From Pseudomonas sp. P8_229 (GTDB taxonomy: Bacteria > Pseudomonadota > Gammaproteobacteria > Pseudomonadales > Pseudomonadaceae), in contig NZ_CP125378.1 of assembly GCF_034008635.1 (NCBI RefSeq), positions 4,340,501 through 4,404,500 on the forward strand: a DNA stretch of 64,000 bases. Reading direction: 5' to 3'. The position numbers were made by a program, and so were the translations under genes. Of the stretch, positions 61,061-64,000 are shown one piece after another (position 1 is the first letter of the stretch; every line of letters begins with the position of its first letter). The notes under the pieces are model-generated. The model was not told the DNA's origin, ran no database searches, and saw only the letters and a program-made list of their open reading frames with translations.

Positions 61061-61558
61061 TTACCACCAGTATTTCCCGAAGTTTTCCGGATTGGCCCAG
61101 AACCGCGCGTTGAGCCAGTCGGGGACTTGTTTGTAGTCAAGCAGATCGTAGGTGAACAGTGTCAGCACTTGATCGTCGCGCTGGAAGCGTTCGCTGGCTT
61201 GCAGCGCCAGCGAGTAGAAATCGGTTTGCTGCCAGCCGCTGGCGGCCAGGTCTGCCAGCACTGCAATGCGGCTGGCGTTGAGGTTGCGGATCCCGCCCAG
61301 CAGGTTCAGGCCGTCGCGCTTGGGCAAATGTTCCAGGCAATCGACCACCAGCGCCAGATCAAAACGCTGTGCCGCGAGCTCTGCAGGCAACGCGCCGGGC
61401 GCGGCATGGGCGACCACACGGTCCGGGTGCGCTTCCTTGAAAGCGCTCAGGGCCGGAAATTCGCTGGCGCCGATCAGCAGCAACCGCGCCGGGGCATAGC
61501 GATCCAGTAAAGCGGCCAGCGCCTGTTGCGGCGTGCGCGAAGAAATGGCGACGTTCAT
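61061..61558 (-). CDS. Methyltransferase-like protein (DUF6231-type)
   Basis: A protein of 165 residues shaped like a truncated Rossmann methyltransferase: [13 protein letters not shown] (about 25-37) in place of the SAM-binding Gly-rich loop, then [18 protein letters not shown] (about 65-82). The usual G-x-G-x-G is reduced to a single Gly, so SAM binding is doubtful. I recall a Pseudomonas family named DUF6231 with this look but could not check. First gene of the run 61558-59836, all on the minus strand and close together. Confidence 0.7.
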   Translation of the reverse strand: MNVAISSRTPQQALAALLDRYAPARLLLIGASEFPALSAFKEAHPDRVVAHAAPGALPAELAAQRFDLALVVDCLEHLPKRDGLNLLGGIRNLNASRIAVLADLAASGWQQTDFYSLALQASERFQRDDQVLTLFTYDLLDYKQVPDWLNARFWANPENFGKYWW

Positions 61559-61755
61559 CGTAGCTCCTCAATCAGATCGCCAAGACTAGCGCGCCAGACG
61601 GATCCGGCCTAGACCCCGATTTGTCGCGCATGGCAAAAGTGCCGAATCACTGTGAACACGCTCCCAAATGCCAGTGGCCTATTGCTGGCGGAGATTAAAA
61701 CTCCGGTCTTTACTCCGTGAATCGGTTCTAAGCCGATCCCTCAGGAGAAAACCAG

Positions 61756-62451
61756 ATGAGCATAGTTCGGACAGCATTACCTTTGATTCTGCTAACCAGT
61801 GTGTTGACTGGTTGCGCAGGTTTGCAGAAAACCGACTGGCCGACCTGTGCGGCGGTCGGTGGTGTTGTCGGTGCCGGTCTCGGTGCGACGGAGAGTTCGT
61901 CGTGGGCCGGCTATGGCGCACTGTTGGTCGGTGGCACGGCAGCTGCCTATTGCTGGGTCCACGGTGACGGCGACGAAGACGGCGATGGTGTGCCGGACAG
62001 TCGCGACAAGTGCCCGCACACGCCTCGCGGCGTGCAGGTCGATGCTGACGGCTGCCCTCCACCAGCCCCGGCGCCAGTGGTAGAAGAGGCCGTTGTGGTC
62101 AAGGAAGAAACCATCGTGATCCGCGATGTACACTTCCAGTTCGACAAAGCCACCCTGACCGGCTCCGATAAACAGGTTCTGGACAAAGTCGCCACGCGCC
62201 TGAAACAAGAGTCGTCCACCGCGCAACTGACCGTGACCGGCCACACCGACAGCGTCGGCAGCGATGCCTACAACAAGAAACTGTCGGATCGCCGTGCGCA
62301 CTCGGTGGTGGAATACCTGATCCAGCAAGGTGTGCCGCGTGCCAGCTTCGTCTCGGTATCGGGCATGGGTGAAAGCCAGCCAGTGGCGGATAACAAAACC
62401 GCTGACGGTCGCGCGCAGAACCGTCGTACCGAAATCAAAATCGTCCGCTAG
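61756..62451 (+). CDS. OmpA-family lipoprotein 1
   Basis: A protein of 231 residues: lipoprotein signal (LILLTSVLTGCAGLQ, Cys at about 20), a Gly-rich segment with two short hydrophobic stretches (AAVGGVVGAGLGATES and GALLVGGTAAAYC), a thrombospondin-type-3/calcium-like DGDEDGDGVPDSRDKCPHTP motif (about 72-91), and an OmpA C-terminal peptidoglycan-binding domain (about 115-231, FDKATLTGSDKQVLDKVA and VTGHTDSVGSDAYNKKLSDRRA). It would link the outer membrane to the cell wall. CAGGAGA precedes the ATG. Confidence 0.9.
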   Translation: MSIVRTALPLILLTSVLTGCAGLQKTDWPTCAAVGGVVGAGLGATESSSWAGYGALLVGGTAAAYCWVHGDGDEDGDGVPDSRDKCPHTPRGVQVDADGCPPPAPAPVVEEAVVVKEETIVIRDVHFQFDKATLTGSDKQVLDKVATRLKQESSTAQLTVTGHTDSVGSDAYNKKLSDRRAHSVVEYLIQQGVPRASFVSVSGMGESQPVADNKTADGRAQNRRTEIKIVR

Positions 62452-62496
62452 CCCTCTCGCATCCGCGGCTTGTGCAGTCGCGGATGCGGGTCTTTA

Positions 62497-62532
62497 CTCC
62501 TGTGTAACCGGTATGGGCCGGTGACACAGGAG
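62497..62532 (+). promoter_or_regulatory. Hairpin pairing with the ribosome-binding site of OmpA lipoprotein 2
   Basis: CTCCTGTGT (62497-62505) is exactly complementary to ACACAGGAG (62524-62532). Inside it, CCGG (62508-62511) pairs with CCGG (62518-62521) around TATGGG. The 3' arm contains the AGGAG ribosome-binding site, 8 bases before the ATG at 62541. In this fold the site would be hidden. Confidence 0.65.
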
Positions 62533-62540
62533 CTTTCACA

Positions 62541-63263
62541 ATGACTGTTTTCTCAAGGTCCGTCTTGCCGGTGCTGCTGCTGGGCAGCTTGCTCACCGGT
62601 TGCGCCACCCACAGCGATGGCGACGCCCCCCTCAATCAACGTACGTGGCCGATCTGCAGCCTGATCGGCGGGCTGGTCGGTGGCGGTCTTGGCGCCATTG
62701 AAAGTGGCGGCTGGGCCGGTGGCGGCGCGGCGCTGGGGATTCTTACCGGCGGGCTGATCTGCTATGCCCAGGATGGCGATGAAGACGGCGATGGCGTGTT
62801 CGACCGCCGCGACCGTTGCCCTGACACACCGGCCAATACCCCGGTCGATCATCGCGGCTGTCCGCTGCCGCAATATCCAGTCACTGCAAAAGCCCCAGAG
62901 CCTGCGCCGCAATCGGAAGTCATCACCCTCAGCGATGCCGGCAATGTGTTGTTCGATTTCGACAAGTCGGACCTGACCCCGGCCGCCAAGGCGCAGCTCG
63001 ATACGCTGATGGATAAGTTGCGCAATGCCGACGTGGTCAGCATCAAGGTCATCGGCCACACCGACAGCAAGGGTTCGGATGCCTATAACCAGGCGCTGTC
63101 CGAGCGGCGTGCCAGCAGTGTCGCGGCGTATCTGCTGAGCCAGGGCCTGGAGCCGGGCAAACTGACCAGTGAAGGGCGTGGCGAGAGCGAGCCGGTAGCC
63201 GACAACGCGACGGAAGAGGGTCGGGCGAAAAACCGTCGGGTGGAGTTGCATATCAATCGCTAG
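62541..63263 (+). CDS. OmpA-family lipoprotein 2
   Basis: A protein of 240 residues with the same layout as the preceding gene: signal LPVLLLGSLLTGCATHS (Cys at about 20), Gly-rich segment (LIGGLVGGGLGAIESGGWAGG), DGDEDGDGVFDRRDRCPDTP motif (about 78-97), and OmpA domain (about 130-240: FDFDKSDLTPAAKAQLDTLM, GHTDSKGSDAYNQALSERRA). The two are tandem duplicates. Expression may be limited by the hairpin at 62497-62532. Confidence 0.9.
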   Translation: MTVFSRSVLPVLLLGSLLTGCATHSDGDAPLNQRTWPICSLIGGLVGGGLGAIESGGWAGGGAALGILTGGLICYAQDGDEDGDGVFDRRDRCPDTPANTPVDHRGCPLPQYPVTAKAPEPAPQSEVITLSDAGNVLFDFDKSDLTPAAKAQLDTLMDKLRNADVVSIKVIGHTDSKGSDAYNQALSERRASSVAAYLLSQGLEPGKLTSEGRGESEPVADNATEEGRAKNRRVELHINR

Positions 63264-63425
63264 GACGTGTCTGTAGTCCGCAGGCTAGAGCTGCCGGGCG
63301 ACGATCATCGTCGAACCGGCAGCGATCCGACGACTGACAAAAGTTTTTTCTTTTATCCCTCTGGCTTATCCCCCGCCGAAGCCGTTACTGTGCGCCCAAA
63401 GAATAATTGCGACACGGGGGAGCGT

Positions 63426-63701
63426 ATGAAGGTTTTCTGGGGGCTGGGGCGCTTGTTGACCCTGCTGTTCTGGTGCGTGGTGGTGGTCAATCTGCTGGTG
63501 CCGTTTGTTCATCCGCTGCATGTGCTGGTCAATCTGGCCGGCGCCCTGCTGCTGGCGCTGCATGTTCTGGAGTTGCTGTTCTGCCGCCTCAAGGGGCGTC
63601 CCAACCCGTGGCGCGACCGTCTGCGAGTCCTGCTGTTCGGCGTATTTCACCTGCAAACCATCCCGGCCCCGGCCGCTCCGGAGGCTTCTTCCCATGCGTA
63701 A
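63426..63701 (+). CDS. DUF1145-like membrane protein
   Basis: A protein of 91 residues with two strongly hydrophobic segments (about 5-25, WGLGRLLTLLFWCVVVVNLL, and about 34-52, LHVLVNLAGALLLALHVLEL), a Cys/Arg-rich turn, then LRVLLFGVFHLQTI. Matches from memory the DUF1145 family. The ATG at 63426 has GGGGGAG before it. The gene overlaps the next by 8 bases. Confidence 0.75.
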   Translation: MKVFWGLGRLLTLLFWCVVVVNLLVPFVHPLHVLVNLAGALLLALHVLELLFCRLKGRPNPWRDRLRVLLFGVFHLQTIPAPAAPEASSHA

Positions 63702-64000
63702 ACTTTGCCTGCTCGCTGCATTCATCAGTCCCCTGGCCTGCGCCCAGGTGGTCAGCGTCGAAACCAACTCGCTGATGCGTCTGCCCAACACCGCCAGCAC
63801 CTTGCAGCTGGAACGGCTGGAAGTGGCGGACTACGGCACTTTGCTGATTCCCTCCAACGTGACCGAACTGACCGTTGGCGAATTGCGTCTGGGCCACGAA
63901 GCGCGCATCGCGATCGTCCCGAGCGAACAGGCGCTGGACATGAAAGTCAGCCGTGCGCAGTTGTCCGAAGGCAGCCTGATCACCGCTCGCGGCGCGCCGG
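63694..64000 (+). CDS. Secreted hypothetical protein, 3' end outside window
   Basis: Only the first 102 codons are seen. It starts MRKLCLLAAFISPLACAQVV, a signal peptide (possible lipobox LAC or cut after the CAQ region). The mature part so far is beta-like (RLPNTASTLQLERLEVAD, LLIPSNVTELTVGELRLG). No family recognised. Overlaps the DUF1145 gene, so the two are probably co-transcribed. Confidence 0.7.
   Translation, partial: MRKLCLLAAFISPLACAQVVSVETNSLMRLPNTASTLQLERLEVADYGTLLIPSNVTELTVGELRLGHEARIAIVPSEQALDMKVSRAQLSEGSLITARGAP

Overview
The window is Pseudomonas chromosome, most probably the P. fluorescens group. The signs are: moderately high GC; many REP-type inverted repeats with the core GTGGGAGCGRGCYTGCTCGCGAA; a contractile-tail (R-tailocin-like) gene set running into cinA-recA-recX; and Pseudomonas gene sets such as finR/fpr, the erdR-like regulator next to dgkA, aotJQMOP, and mprF with an AcvB/VirJ-type partner. 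Species is not determined.

Region by region. 1-11.1 kb: 3' part of a Mu-like contractile tail cluster, with baseplate genes (gp44 to gp48 types) followed by five consecutive tail-fibre/assembly-protein cassettes. All five fibres begin with the same N-terminal module and then diverge. 11.1-12.2 kb: lysis genes (GH19 endolysin, Rz spanin with an Rz1 lipoprotein nested in another frame). 12.2-14.4 kb: cinA, LexA-controlled recA, recX. 14.4-27.6 kb: core genes, namely a LOG-family protein, a PA3611-like secreted protein, a DTW-domain tRNA modification enzyme, a LuxR-type response regulator, dgkA, divergent finR/fpr, trmO, a DUF1456 gene, an RsuA/RluF-type pseudouridine synthase with an altered catalytic loop, a GNAT gene, rimO and kup. 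27.6-30.8 kb: the most accessory-looking stretch. It holds a DUF3077 gene behind a long, strongly foldable leader, then a compact three-gene operon (HTH protein, nucleotidyltransferase, PP2C-like phosphatase) preceded by a perfect palindrome. 31-35 kb: mprF and an AcvB/VirJ-type hydrolase, translationally coupled. 35.2-35.6 kb: two initiator tRNA-fMet genes. 35.8-44.7 kb: LexA-controlled dinB, a lipoprotein, proS, an AmpG permease, an alkyltransferase-like protein, a DUF481 outer-membrane protein, a cold-shock protein, dcd. 44.7-55.4 kb: a ligase-associated DNA-repair gene set (exonuclease, ATP-dependent ligase, Lhr-like helicase, PdeM nuclease) split into two pairs by an aotJQMOP-type basic amino-acid transporter. 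55.6-64 kb: lipoprotein Ntn-hydrolase (penicillin/AHL acylase family), a YfcG-like GST, an isochorismatase-fold protein with Ser at the nucleophile position, a run of small genes with two SEC-C zinc motifs, two OmpA-type lipoproteins, a DUF1145 gene and a cut-off secreted protein.

How the parts relate. RecA and LexA tie together recA/recX, dinB and, by known biology of pyocins, probably tailocin induction; the tailocin's own regulators lie upstream of the window. MprF and its partner would make and remove aminoacylated phosphatidylglycerol. FinR sits divergent to its expected target fpr. The best candidates for something undescribed are the HTH-NTase-PP2C operon, the five-fibre array, the structured leader before the DUF3077 gene, and a hairpin that pairs with the ribosome-binding site of the second OmpA lipoprotein. 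All calls come from reading the sequence and from memory of families; no database search was run.
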